DNA from: Rhabdophis nuchalis
Lineage: Eukaryota > Chordata > Lepidosauria > Squamata > Natricidae
Assembly: GCA_039707465.1 (NCBI GenBank)
Contig: CM077653.1
Coordinates: 1,797,001-1,861,000, forward strand
DNA length: 64,000 nucleotides
Reading direction: 5' to 3'
Position 1 is the stretch's first letter; each line of letters begins with the position of its first letter. Under the pieces are notes generated by a model. That model did no database searches. It was not told where the DNA came from and was given only the letters and a program-made list of their open reading frames with translations. Positions 10,895 to 19,454 of the stretch are shown here, piece after piece. The position numbers and the translations under genes were made by a program.

Positions 10895-13498
10895 CTTCTG
10901 GAGGAAGGCAGAGACAGATCAATTCTGCATTGCTGACCAAAAACCCAAGCCGATGACCGTTCTAGGGGTCATATTAGATAAGTCTTTATTTCCTCGCAGT
11001 AGCAGCTTACTTAAGCTGGTCAACTACCGTAAGTAGGGTCAGGTTTAATTATTCCACCAATGAGGCCTCTTAATTATTATCTTTCTAGGGGACCACCAAA
11101 GAAGCCCCAGACCCAACACCAGCGACAGGAGGAGGAGGAGGAGGGGAGGCCTCTGGGCGCTCAGAACAAGTTTGGGGACGTCTCCAGGAAGCCCCCACCC
11201 AAGTTGAGCCGAGCTTGAAGGAGACTTTGCCATTTTTGGCATGACCAAAACGTACGTGAGAAAAACGAATCAGGCTCATTTCTCAGAGCCGCTTAAAACG
11301 CCACTGCACAATAACAGACACCTCAAAAAGTGTTTCCAAAGCTGTCAAAGTTAATTTCAGCCAATAACCTTAAAAACCCACAACGGTGGAATCAAAACAA
11401 ACCGGAGGCCCCCAACCTGCCGGGCGCAGGACAGAAAAATCAATGTGGCCCAGGGCTTGGCAGGCATTTCAACTGGGCAAATGGCAGCTGCGGGCGGACG
11501 CTGTCAATGGCATTAATAGCTCACCCATCGATTCTTCGTAGGGGAACCTTTTAAGAAAACAAACAAGTCGCTTTGTGGGGCCAACAATTTTATAGGGTCA
11601 ATTCTGAACAGGCTCCTGTGTGCAGAGTAACACAACAAGCTGCACAGAATGACTAAGATCCCCTTCGGATTAATTGAAATGAAAAGAAAAGAAGGACCAG
11701 GGGAGACAGGATAGCAGCCTTCCAGTATCTCAGGGGTTGCCCCAAAGAAGAGGGAGTCAAGCTATCCTCCAAAGCACCTGAGGGTAGAACAAGAAGCAAT
11801 GGGTGGAAACTAATCAAGGAGAGAAGCAACTTAGAACTGAGGAGAAATTTCCTGACAGTGAGAACAATGAATCTGTGGAACAGCTTGCCTCCAGAAGTTG
11901 TGAATGCCCCAACACTGGAGGCTTTTAACAAAATGTTGGATAACTGTTTGTCTGAAGTGGTGCAGGGTTTCCTGCCTAGGCAGAGGGTTGGACTAGAAGA
12001 CCTCCAAGGTCCCTTCCAACTCCTATCCCTATCCCTATTTCTATTCCTATTCTATTTCATTTAAAGAACTGAATATTTTGTGTTTTCTCTTTTCCAGGAT
12101 TACATTTTATAATTAACGTTTATTCATTGAGTGCAATACAAGTAACAACATGAGGGTAAAAATCTTTTAAAGCAACTAAGCTTAAATAAAATGTCTCTGG
12201 ATGAATTGGACTAATTGTGGGTGACATTGATTAGATACAATCCAGCCAGACAACTGAGCCCCTTTGAGGGGGTCAGGATTGGCTCTGCGTCCATCCCAGG
12301 ATTTTTCAGAATCATCATCATCATCATCTTTATTGTCATTGTAATAAATTGTAATAAAATTACAATGAAATTGTAATACCATATCTTCTTTCAACAGCAA
12401 ACGTCCTAACAGACCCTTTTGGACCCCCATTGTAAAACCACCTTAGCCCCCCCACCCCCTTAAGCAATGCCTAGGAACGTCCTGCAGGGTTGTAGGAAAC
12501 TCCCCGTTTTGTTCAGGAAGGGTCAAAGGTTACCGGCGAGGGCTGTGTGTTGATGACCGTCCTGTCCACTTTCGCCTTCGGCTTCTTCCCATCCTTGCCC
12601 GAAACGGACTGGAGCCTCTTTTCCGTGGCCGCCATGGCTTTTTCCTGGACGGCAGGATCTTCGGACTTCAGGCCTTCAATCAAGGCAGCTAAGAAAGGTG
12701 GGATTTTGAAAGGCAAAACAGGAAAAAACAATCTTTCTAAGCCCCGGGAACGTTTGCCTGGGGAGGTCAAAAAAGTCAAGATGGCAGCTGCCCCCCCCCC
12801 CCGGAGCCCAGCGCTCTTGATCGTTGTGGGCTCGATGCTTGGGGTGGGGGAACCTCAGCTCTAAATCTCCCCGCCCCCAAATCCCCCCTCCAATGACCCA
12901 CAGCTGAGGTCACCACCAGGCAATAAGGGGGAGCGGAAGGGAAAGTGGACCACTGGGCGATCTCCCTGAAACGGGGGGGGGGGGGGATTTCTGAAAGCGA
13001 AGATGACATCTGAAGGTCCGGAAGGGTCATTAAAGAGCCGGGGGGGGGGGAGCAGCGATCTTATTGGAGACCCCTCCCCTCTAATCCTGGCACTCACCAA
13101 TGAGGGGCTTCTTCTGTATCTTAGCAAAAGAGAACCCTGGCAGACCCCCCCCCCTCCAGCCCCCTGCAATGCCTCCAAGGTGCAGAGGGGGGCTACCTGG
13201 GGGGTGGGGGGGCTTCCCTGACTTTAGCCTCTTGGGGAGACCTCCATCTCGTAGTGGGGGGGGGGGGCTGCAAAAATGCTACCAATCAGGAAAGCCAGGT
13301 CAGATTTGGGGGGGGGGTGTCTCGTCCAAGAGCCCCCTCCTCAAACAGAGAGAGGCGGGGGGGTGTTCCTGGCTGCCCTGGGGGGACCCCCGTGTCTGCC
13401 CTCTACCCAAGACCCCAGCCAGGCTCACCGACTTCGTCCACGTCCCGCAGGAAGCCCTGCAACTCCCGCTCCTCCCGCTCTTCCCGCCCCCCCGACAT
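2177..13498 (-). CDS. TTC12: TTC12, 5' half of the gene (coding exons 1-12)
   Basis: Tetratricopeptide repeat protein 12, a cytoplasmic co-chaperone-like factor needed to pre-assemble axonemal dynein arms; loss in humans causes primary ciliary dyskinesia (known of the family). Twelve exons on the minus strand join in phase to 389 codons plus two bases, out of about 705 residues in mammals; the rest lies beyond base 1. The order seen is an acidic N-terminal segment (residues 1-112), a TPR block (about 113-217, with KGNDAF, YTNRAQ and FHMGKAYLAKK), a linker (218-280), then the start of the ARM-like region (from about 281, with CTEQTLFR, WQAVC and HLNTTK). All introns are GT..AG. The ATG at 13498 fits the recalled mammalian start and lies in a GC-rich promoter. 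NCAM1 lies upstream on the same strand, about 3.2 kb away, as in other vertebrates. I saw no frameshift or internal stop. Confidence 0.95.
3070..3158 (-). CDS. TTC12: TTC12 coding exon 11
   Basis: 89 bases with acceptor TTCCTCCTGCAG and donor GTAATCTG, phase 2 to 1. It encodes RVLGAKINSPAALELVCSLL, then LLWQAVCKGN. WQAVC is the best conserved motif; the front half is divergent. Confidence 0.93.
3370..4142 (+). mobile_element. Solo LTR with an open acidic reading frame and a nested MITE
   Basis: Starts TGTTGTGGCC and ends GGTCACAGCA. It is flanked by a perfect 5-bp duplication CCCTC (3365-3369 and 4143-4147). A poly(A) signal AATAAA at 4076-4081 lies about 60 bases before the end, as in an R-U5 boundary. 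Bases 3374-3661 stay open ([35 protein letters not shown]). A MITE of the GTGGTGGGTTGCC type sits at about 3860-3996. A relative is at 51524-52090. No internal retroviral genes are present. Confidence 0.75.
4355..4536 (-). mobile_element. tRNA-derived SINE
   Basis: Minus strand reads GCACAGTGGTTAGAGTAC...TTGGCAGTTCAAATCTCACC (pol III A and B boxes), then GACTCAGCCTTCCGTCCTTC and AACCGCTTAGAGAG. Same family as the copies at 29283, 29548, 61127, 61915 and 62186. Confidence 0.8.
4832..4901 (-). CDS. TTC12: TTC12 coding exon 10
   Basis: 70 bases with acceptor ATCGGTTGCAG and donor GTAGGTGG. It encodes CTEQTLFRTNGGFSVLSDNK then VIE, ending in phase 2, matching mammalian CTEQTLFRMHNGFSIISDN. Confidence 0.95.
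4998..5186 (-). CDS. TTC12: TTC12 coding exon 9
   Basis: 189 bases, phase 1 to 1, acceptor CCGCCGCCAG and donor GTGAGTGCC. It encodes DCINEIDLEEKKLHEEERAS, then a basic linker and PDEDPLYYAGGIRLLTDLVQA. The last part matches the mammalian PLFYAGGIEILTEMI segment that starts the ARM-like half. Confidence 0.96.
5245..5568. mobile_element. hAT-type MITE, GTGGTGGGATTC family
   Basis: Termini CAGTGGTGGGATTC and GAATCCCACCTCTG are inverted. Flanks GGTGAAAT and GATGAAAT form an 8-bp duplication with one mismatch. The interior has GGATACTGCAAAATCCC and CGGTTCTCC. Relatives are at 8501, 9343, 16382, 31717, 33366 and 45533. Confidence 0.8.
5721..5781 (-). CDS. TTC12: TTC12 coding exon 8
   Basis: 61 bases with acceptor CCTGCTTCCAG and donor GTGAGACG. 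It encodes ARECYLKILQIDPQKEKLCK and ends in phase 1. This is the second helix of the last TPR (mammalian RECYKKILEINPK). Confidence 0.95.
6544..6700. mobile_element. Palindromic hAT-type MITE, full
   Basis: CAGGGGTCCCCAACCTTTGC at one end and its exact reverse complement at the other. Flanks TATTAAAG and CATTAAAG are an 8-bp target duplication with one mismatch. Confidence 0.9.
6934..7294. mobile_element. MITE of the GTCCTTGACTTAC family with a nested repeat
   Basis: Starts GAGTCCTTGACTTACAAGC and ends with the inverted GGTCATAAATCGAGGTC; the interior has CACTTAACAACTCCAGTGA. Bases 7021-7140 hold an unrelated ATCTTTATTGTCATTGTAAT repeat that recurs at 12310-12375. Confidence 0.7.
7339..7410 (-). 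CDS. TTC12: TTC12 coding exon 7 (third TPR)
   Basis: A 72-base, phase 0/0 exon with acceptor TTTATCACAG and donor GTGAGACC. It encodes CDEKCTKALFHMGKAYLAKK then HFQQ, strongly conserved with mammalian CDEKCTKAYFHMGKA. Confidence 0.96.
7796..8118. repeat. Minisatellite of about 15-bp GTTGGCCATGRCAA units
   Basis: About twenty imperfect units built on AGTTGGCCATG and CAAGTTGTCCATG, in TTC12 intron 6 starting about 20 bases after the exon 6 donor. Confidence 0.9.
8140..8199 (-). CDS. TTC12: TTC12 coding exon 6 (second TPR)
   Basis: A 60-base, phase 0/0 exon with acceptor CCATTAG and donor GTAAGTC. It encodes AYIKLQKYGKAIHDCSWALR, the second TPR helix pair (mammalian AYMKLEDYEKALVDC). A GTTGGCCAT minisatellite begins about 20 bases past its donor. 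Confidence 0.95.
8501..8726. mobile_element. hAT-type MITE, GTGGTGGGATTC family
   Basis: CAGGGGTGAAATTCAGC at the left and GAATTTCACCACTG at the right. It shares TTTTGCAGTATCCTTCCCCT with the other members. Confidence 0.75.
8765..8886 (-). CDS. TTC12: TTC12 coding exon 5 (first TPR)
   Basis: Acceptor TTTCCCTGCAG and donor GTCAGTG; 122 bases, residues 113-153. It encodes LREKGNDAFSRGDYASAVQ, then YTEGLKKQKDMPALYTNRAQ. The G-N-A-F...Y..A...Y spacing is a classic TPR helix pair. Confidence 0.96.
9343..9568. mobile_element. hAT-type MITE fragment, GTGGTGGGATTC family
   Basis: Has TTTTGCAGTATCCTTCCCCT and CCACGCCCACCAAGCCACGC, and ends GAATTTCACCCCTG. The left part seems recombined with a different repeat at 9133-9342. 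Confidence 0.6.
9647..9724 (-). CDS. TTC12: TTC12 coding exon 4
   Basis: Acceptor GACTTCTAG and donor GTGAGGGCC; 78 bases, phase 1 to phase 1. It encodes ERFLEALEKDAQERARRRKE then NEASAN, a charged helix just before the TPR block that matches the mammalian FLASVEKDAKERAKRR segment. Confidence 0.93.
10322..10355 (-). CDS. TTC12: TTC12 coding exon 3 (34 bases)
   Basis: A short exon between acceptor TTCTCCTAG and donor GTAAGACC. It encodes GLASQEEMMNP and ends in phase 1, which joins in frame to the glutamate opening exon 4 (NP-ERFLEAL). It was recognised by phase and by homology (mammalian EEINPEAFL). Confidence 0.88.
10396..10892. repeat. Purine-rich GGAA/GAAA/GACA tract
   Basis: Degenerate GGAAGGA for about 400 bp, then pure (GAAA)n from 10806 and (GACA)n from 10863. 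Long open frames on both strands here are composition artefacts. Confidence 0.95.
11695..12059 (+). mobile_element. CR1 LINE 3' region with a microsatellite tail
   Basis: Has GAGAAGCAACTTAGAACTGA, CCAGAAGTTGTGAATGCCCC and the CR1 terminus GACCTCCAAGGTCCCTTCC, ending in TCCTATCCCTATCCC repeats. Confidence 0.85.
12534..12688 (-). CDS. TTC12: TTC12 coding exon 2
   Basis: Acceptor TTTCTTAG and donor GTAACC; 155 bases from phase 1 to phase 0, residues 24-75. It encodes ALIEGLKSEDPAVQEKAM, then EKRLQSVSGKDGKKPKAK and ends INTQPSP. The SEDPAVQEKA..TEKRL block is the family's conserved N-terminal helix. Confidence 0.95.
13429..13498 (-). CDS. TTC12: TTC12 coding exon 1
   Basis: Begins with the ATG at 13498-13496 and reads MSGGREEREERELQGFLRDV then DEV, ending in phase 1 at a donor reading GTGAGCC. 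The motif LQGFLRDVDEV resembles the start of mammalian TTC12 (recalled LQKFLKNVDEI). The N-terminus is arginine/glutamate-rich and lies in GC-rich DNA. Confidence 0.9.
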
Positions 13499-13574
13499 CC
13501 TGGCTCCGCTGGCGCTGAGCTGCACCGGTTGGACAGCCAGGAATCGGCTGGGAAAGTCCGCGGGAGCGTCTCCC

Positions 13575-13588
13575 GTCGCCCTGGCAAC
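13575..13588. promoter_or_regulatory. X-box (RFX site) in the TTC12 promoter
   Basis: GTCGCC-CT-GGCAAC fits the RFX consensus GTNRCC(0-3)RGYAAC and lies about 75 bp upstream of the ATG. RFX factors drive ciliary genes, so this suits a dynein-assembly gene. Binding is inferred. Confidence 0.65.
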
Positions 13589-15272
13589 CGTAGGCGTGGC
13601 TATGCAAAATTCTGGGCGGCAGGGAGACGCTTGCCGCAGCATCCCCTCCTCTAGGGGCGTGGCGGGAGGGCGGGGCTATGCAAAACTCCGAACGCGATGG
13701 GCGAGCTGGCTAAAGAGGCCGTTGGTGGAAGGGCGCGCCTGCCACTCTCAGCAGCTCTGCGCAGGCGCGGCTGGGAGCGAACGTCTGGAACACGCGAGGC
13801 AGCCCCTTTGCCTACAACTCCCAGAGTTCCCAGCAAACCAAAGCCTTGTGGGGCTTTCGGGCGTGGGATTCTGGGAGTTGAAGTCCAGGCATCTTAAAGG
13901 GGCCGCGCCTCAATTCAGGCTGGTTCTCTCAAGACTGTACTACACTCATAAATTAAATGGGGACAACTAAGCATCTCTTTAAACCAGGGTCGTCGTCCCC
14001 CCCCCAACTTTGCAACTTGAAGACGTGTGGACTTCAACTCCCAGAATTCTTCAGCCAGCTCTGCTGGCTTCAAGTTGCCAAGTTTGAAAACCTCTGCTTT
14101 AAACCTCTGAATTTCTCTGAACATCTCAACTAGAATTTCTTTCTTGCTCCACGCTTGGAGTTCATCCAAGAGCCTCTGAGCAGCAAATAATAATTACAAT
14201 TTTTTTTCCTATTCTTTATTAAGGACTTCTCAGCATCCCTTCTGGGAGCACCCCACACATGTTCCCCCAAAAGGCTTAAAGAAATGCAAGCACCCCCAAA
14301 GCAAAGCAGATTTTAGACCAAGAACCCCCAAACTCCTATTTTAGGCCAGTTACTAAACTAAAAAACCCAGGAGTTTCAACTTTACGTTATTTCAGTCTTA
14401 CATTGAAACAAGGAACAATTTATCTGCTGCCTTTCTTTGTTTTCCATTGTGGCCAATGGGAATTGGCCGCAATGGAAAAGCGGAACACAATAAAAAGTAA
14501 AGGGTAAATTGAGTTCCTATGTTGCATTTTTGCATTTGCACCCATAAATGGACATATTTTGGGCAGAATGACTTTTTTGCCCCGGCAGGACAGGAGGATC
14601 CCATTTGCTGATTTTACCTGGGAAGAGCTCACCTTTCTGGTCCAGATATTAAAAGGTAAAGGTTTCCCTGTCCAGTCGCGTCCTCAAATCTTACGAAATT
14701 GACTTCTTCGTCCCATCATACCTGTACCGTAGCATTATCCATGTGTGGCCTCTTCTATGCCTTACGCCAAATAAAATAAAAAAATTGAACAAAGCAGTGA
14801 AAAGACGAACAGCTGCAGATGCAACAATGGAGAATGGATGCTGGATCCCCTCAGCTGCCACTAGATGGCGGTAGCGGCTCATTTAATCATCAGCTCATTA
14901 TAGCCATTCTTCATTCTTGGGGCTGTTTTCTAGAGAGCTGCGGAGGGGGAACCTTTTTCTCCTTCCCTCTCCCCCCCCCCTCCCCCACAACTTTGGATTC
15001 ATAAGCAAAGGCTAGTTAACCTAGCAAGGAACGGGCAGCCAAATGCTTCACAACTGACAATAAAATCACGGCCAACAAAAGCCGCAGCAGAAAATTAACT
15101 GGAGTGGAAAACAAAACGGGATTATAAAACTGTCCACCAGATGGCGTGCGTGGCTGATACAAGGGTTTCCAGCCGTATATGACTTGTGGACTTCTGAATT
15201 CTGGGAGTTGAAGTCCATAGGACCTAAAGTTGCCAAGACTGGGAAACAACGGGCTAACAACATCTGCAAAGA

Positions 15273-15355
15273 CTTGGATAGGATAGGATAGGATAGGATA
15301 GGATCTGGAAGGGACCTTGGAGGTCTTCTAGTCCAGACCCCTGCTCATGCAGGAG
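15273..15355 (-). mobile_element. CR1 3' end with (GGATA)n tail, minus strand
   Basis: GGATA repeated about six times (15275-15303), then GGAAGGGACCTTGGAGGTCT, the reverse of a CR1 3' terminus. Confidence 0.8.
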
Positions 15356-15826
15356 AACCTACACCCATGAGGACGAATCTATGCCACGTGTGTGGCAGAG
15401 GTGGCACACAGAGCCCTCTGTAGGCACATGTGCCATCGCCAGCTGCTCTTCTGGTTTCCAGCACACACATGAGCGCGGGCCAGCTGGTCTTCACAGGCGC
15501 CAGAAAACAGCCTGACAACAGCCAAAAAAACCAGCCAAAAATCAGGACATTTTTGGGACATTTTCTCACCATGTTTGGGCTGTTGTCAGGCTGTTTTTCA
15601 GGACATTTTCCAGGATATTTTCAGGATGCTTTTTAGGTCAAAAATGGCCCAGAAAATGCCCCAAAATGACCAAATAACAGGCATGCGCAGGCTGGCCAGC
15701 AGGTTTCCGGCACTCACAGGCACGCCCGTTCCGGTTTGGGCACTGGGTGCCAAAAAGGTTGGCCATCCCTGACCTATGCTATTTCAGATAAAGTGGCTGT
15801 CTAGTTTCTTCTTAAAAACCCAGCTG

Positions 15827-15965
15827 CTGTGGCCTAGAGGTGGAGCTCTTGCCTCCCAATCGGGAGGTTGAGAGTTCAATCCTAGGGAGAGGCAGATGTA
15901 GGGTCTCCTGCTTGGGCAGAGGGTTGGACTAGATGACCTGCAAGGTCCCTTCCAACTCTGTTCAT
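15827..15965 (+). mobile_element. tRNA-derived SINE with a CR1-like 3' tail
   Basis: tRNA-like head GCTGTGGCCTAGAGGTGGAG with B box GAGAGTTCAATCC, joined to GGGTTGGACTAGATGACCTG then CAAGGTCCCTTCCAACTCTG, a CR1 3' end. This chimera would use CR1 enzymes for mobilisation. Confidence 0.75.
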
Positions 15966-16381
15966 CTGTAAAACCTCCAGCCCACCATTTCTGGAGGCCA
16001 CTTCCGTTCCCCTGGTGAATGGCCCTCGCTGTTGGGAACTGAATTGAGCCGAGCTCCTTTTCCATTTGCAAAATCACTTTCAGTGATTTCACCCCAATCC
16101 TTTGTATTCCTCTTCCCCAACTCCCAAGGTCTGTCCCTCGTGTTTGGGAAAGCAGCCTCACCGGATCAGGACCAGCACCAACTAGCTACCATTTGAGCAC
16201 AGAGGTGGCCAAGGAACCGGTGGCAAAAACAAAAAAACAAAAACAACCAGAAGCAAGTTGGGTAGCCCAGAAGCATCGGCTTTGATCGTATGATGAGTTA
16301 ATCGGAACTGTTGGCTTGAGCCAGGATTTCTCTTGAGGTTCACCAGCTGCAGCAACATGATATGTAGAGCTGGGGAAGACG

Positions 16382-16540
16382 CAGGGGTGGGCTTCGAAAT
16401 GTTTAGCAAGGGGTTCTCTGCCCGGTTGCTGGGGGGGAGTGGGGAGGGAAGGGGGATTTTGCAGTATCCTTCCCCTGCCACCCCCACCAAGCGCCCCCTA
16501 CCAGAAGACCAGTAGTAAAAAAAAAAGAATTTCCCCACTG
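16382..16540. mobile_element. hAT-type MITE, GTGGTGGGATTC family
   Basis: CAGGGGTGGGCTTCG at the left, GAATTTCCCCACTG at the right, and the shared TTTTGCAGTATCCTTCCCCT core. Confidence 0.75.
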
Positions 16541-16748
16541 GTTTGCTCTCCATTTACCTGCAAGAGACCCATCCTGCTGTCCGTGTGGATGGGAATCATC
16601 TCGGTGCTTCCTGGATCACGCAACCCATAACAGGCCTAGCAGAAGGCAAAGACCATCCTGCAGAATCTCCCCTTTCCCGCATGTGCCAAGCAAGGCCAAC
16701 GCAACAGAGGCTTACGCAAAATCTTTTGGGTTTTTTTTTTTGGTAATT

Positions 16749-16754
16749 TTTATT
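16749..16754 (-). terminator. NCAM1: Distal NCAM1 poly(A) signal
   Basis: AATAAA in CAAATAAAAATTACC on the minus strand, followed by a run of about ten A. Taken as the distal 3' end because repeat-rich spacer begins after it. Confidence 0.5.
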
Positions 16755-17478
16755 TGAACACAAGTATTGTGACAGAATGCAAAGTCAAAATTCTCCGTTA
16801 GTATCCAGTATTTACATTGGTGAGAATGGCAAAAGAGGTGGTACCCATGTTTTCACTCGGTAAAAAGTTTTTTGTCTTTTGTTTCGTTTTTTATCACAAG
16901 AGAGAAGGCCCCTGAAGGAGGAATGCTGGAGGAGGGGAGTGGGCAGAGGGGGTGGGGGGGTAGAGCCACCATCCCCCCTCCCACTGCCAAAGTGAACCAG
17001 GGCTCCGAAGACTGTCCCACAGACGGAGGAGGGGAAGGGGTGCAGAAGAAAACGCACGGTTGGACACAAACAAACTCGGACCCTTTTGGGTAGAAACCAA
17101 GCAGAGGATGTGCGCTTGTCTTCTCTTTTTTAACCTCCCCCCCCTCTTAATATATTGCATGATTAAAACACGTTTACTGTACTACAAGAAGTATGAATGC
17201 CAGATAGATAAGGTAGATATGTATGACCGTATACATATCTTAGGTGTACACATTGTAAACAGTGGGGCGGTTGGTCCCTCTTTAAAGTTTCTATCCCCTT
17301 AGAAAAAGAAAAATACACTGGTATAAACATAACATGGAGCGCAAAGACTGGGCTTTTAAAAAAAACAAAAGGAGGAAGAGGAGGAGGCCCCATAACGACC
17401 CCCAGCCCTTTCCCAGCAGAGAAGGAAGAGGAGGGGGCCACCATTCACTGGTCAGGACGGGGTGTCTTCTCCTGAAGT

Positions 17479-17588
17479 CAGAGGTCTTCAAACTTGCCCA
17501 CTTTAAGACTTGTGGACTTCAACTCCCATAAAGAATTCTGGGAGTTGAAGTCCATAAGTCTTAAAGTGGTCAAGTTTGAAGACTTCTG
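17479..17588. mobile_element. Palindromic hAT-type MITE inside the NCAM1 3' UTR
   Basis: Arms CAGAGGTCTTCAAACTTG and its inverted mate, centre CCATAAAGAATTCTGGG. Flanks CCTGAAGT and CCTTAAGG match 6 of 8. Transcribed as part of the UTR it would fold into a long stem. Confidence 0.85.
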
Positions 17589-18317
17589 CCTTAAGGGATC
17601 TCCAGACGATGTTCTTCAAAACGTTCTGGAGAACATATTTTCCTGCTCAGGAAGCTAGCTGAGTTTCTAAGCCTTCAGCAGCCCCACAACCTTTCTCCAC
17701 ATCATCAGCTTTGGGTCTACCCCTCAAGAAAGGCAAGTTCTCCATCCAGTTGAGAGGTGTCCATCTTAAATGGGTGGGGAGAGGAAGAGCTGTGTGGAAA
17801 AATAGGACATTTCCACCATCCTCATCTCTCACAGCCTTCTTGGGAGCTGCTGGGGGCTTAAGGACACGGGTAGGGGTGGGGGGAAAGGGATGGACTCACC
17901 AACAGGCTTGCCTGATGGGGAACTTTTCAGGACCCTCCCTCGTTCCTTGGCAAGTTCCCCTCCACCCCCTGTACATTCCTGCCCTCGTCAACCTTCTTGC
18001 CACCCTCTTCCAGGGCTCCGAATCTCCCTGCTTGGCCATCCGGAAGGCTAAAAAGGACCCTCCATTTTCCCCACCGCACTTTCCTGCAGGAGCTGAAGAA
18101 GACCTCAGTTGAAGAAACCCGCCCTACAATGAGGAAAAGGAGAAGACTTGGAAAGCCTGACCATGAGACGCAGCGTCGCACCTGAAGATGGGAAGGTGCG
18201 TCTCCATGTCTCCCCAGGGCCCCCCCTCCCTTTCTCCCCTCCCTTTCTCCCCTCCCTTTCTCTGTCTCTGCAGCCCAAGGAATGTTACGTATCACATTCA
18301 GTTTCACAGATTGTACA

Positions 18318-18323
18318 TTTATT
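18318..18323 (-). terminator. NCAM1: Alternative NCAM1 poly(A) signal
   Basis: AATAAA on the minus strand in TTCAATAAATGTAC, about 3.65 kb past the stop. Confidence 0.35.
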
Positions 18324-18418
18324 GAAAGACAAACTAACTGTGTGGTCAAAGAACAGCTGTTGGCTCTTCTCTTTACATCTCCCGAACCCAAAGAGGGTCC
18401 TCTTTCACGATTATTATC

Positions 18419-18419
<1 letters not shown>

Positions 18420-18463
<44 letters not shown>
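18420..18463. repeat. (GT)n microsatellite
   Basis: About 21 GT units within the putative NCAM1 3' UTR. Confidence 0.98.
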
Positions 18464-18467
<4 letters not shown>

Positions 18468-18915
18468 CTCGATCCCCCAAACTATCCCTGCTACACTTTC
18501 CACATCCGAACTATGTTTGAAGGGTTTTTTTTCTCTTTTTTTTTTCGATTTAAAAAAAAATCGGTTACTATGACAAAGAACACATTTCACATTAAGATAT
18601 TCACGCACCCACAGCGCACAAGCTTCCAGATCTAAGGATTGAAAAAAAATAATATGAAAACGATATATGGTTTTGTTTTTTACAAAAGGGCTGCTGTCGT
18701 TTTCCACTTCTCTATCCCCCCTTTTTCCCCCCCACCTTCCCGTTTGCAAAAGGATAACTTCTTAAAAATTGCTAAGTTACCGTTTTCAGGCATCAGAGCC
18801 CTGGTGGAAACGTATGAGTGATGGGCTGGTAACCTACCAGCCTCTTAGTTAGCCTTGTGTTCAAACAGCTCTACTCTCTCTGGCAAATAACCATTTATCA
18901 GACCGCTGAAAAATC

Positions 18916-18921
18916 TTTATT
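18916..18921 (-). terminator. NCAM1: Alternative NCAM1 poly(A) signal
   Basis: AATAAA on the minus strand in CCGAATAAAGATTT, about 3.05 kb past the stop. Confidence 0.35.
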
Positions 18922-19149
18922 CGGCCCACTTCACATTCTGACAAGAAGCTGCATCCAAACCCCAATTATGGTGGGGTTTGGGGTTTTTTTTTGAACCCCT
19001 GGCGATTTCCTAAGGGTGTTCTAGATCAGTAGATGCAATCTAGAACTCCCACTCTTTTTGCAAACCCCCTTAAGGGCCAGATGTTGGCAATAGGCAAGGG
19101 AATTGCTGTTTCTTAAAGATATATAAATATATTCCTTAAAGATATGTGT

Positions 19150-19312
19150 GTGTTACGTTTGTGCTGATAAATACATAAAGGGAGACTAGTATAGATCTAT
19201 TTCAAGCTATTTAGCTCTCATCAGCTAGCCATACCCTGACTGGGATTCGAACCTGGGTCGTTTTTACATGTGAGGCAGTGTAACTGCCACTAGGCCACAG
19301 GTTCTCCTCCTT
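19150..19312 (-). mobile_element. tRNA-derived SINE, minus strand
   Basis: Minus strand reads GAGAACCTGTGGCCTAGTGG...CAGGTTCGAATCCCAG (A and B boxes), then GGGTATGGCTAGCTGATGAG and TGAAATAGATCTATAC. The same body follows the tRNA head of the copy at 47655-47812. Confidence 0.8.
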
Positions 19313-19319
19313 GATCAGC

Positions 19320-19356
<37 letters not shown>

Positions 19357-19357
19357 G

Positions 19358-19454
19358 TTTTATGAGCTGATCAATAATCAAAAAGCTGTGGAATAATTAT
19401 GTATATATTATATAATTATTCCACAGCTTTTTGATTATTGATCAGCTCATAAAA
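19358..19454. repeat. Perfect 43-bp inverted repeat between GT and AT repeats
   Basis: Arms 19358-19400 and 19412-19454 are exact reverse complements over 43 bases (from TTTTATGAGCTGATC to GGAATAATTAT), spacer 11 bases. Left flank (GT)n, right flank (AT)n. Confidence 0.97.

Larger units (their letters stand above)
13370..13800 (-). promoter_or_regulatory. TTC12: TTC12 GC-rich promoter region
   Basis: GC-rich, CpG-bearing DNA around the TTC12 start codon with GC boxes (GGGGCGTGGC near 13655, GGCGGGGC near 13670) and no TATA box at a fitting distance. It includes the X-box at 13575-13588 and two copies of GGCTATGCAAAA. The transcription start is not known. Confidence 0.7.
13600..16730. other. 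Intergenic spacer between NCAM1 and TTC12
   Basis: About 3.1 kb from the TTC12 promoter to the distal NCAM1 poly(A) signal. It has decayed palindromic MITEs (13812-13893, 13984-14100, 15170-15250), a reversed Sauria SINE tail (14651-14690), CR1 ends and a DNA-transposon-like repeat at 15398-15775. I recognise nothing coding. Confidence 0.7.

Noticed and set aside
10181..10940. Long overlapping open frames rich in Lys/Glu/Gly/Arg or Ser/Phe/Leu/Pro
   Set aside because: They come from a GGAA/GAAA simple repeat that lacks stops in several frames on both strands. The same applies at 22306, 35256, 44872, 48000, 49536 and 51960-52760.
13100..13970. Open frames of up to 238 codons on + over the TTC12 promoter
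   Set aside because: GC-rich DNA with few stops; no recognisable domain, and it overlaps the start of TTC12 in antisense.
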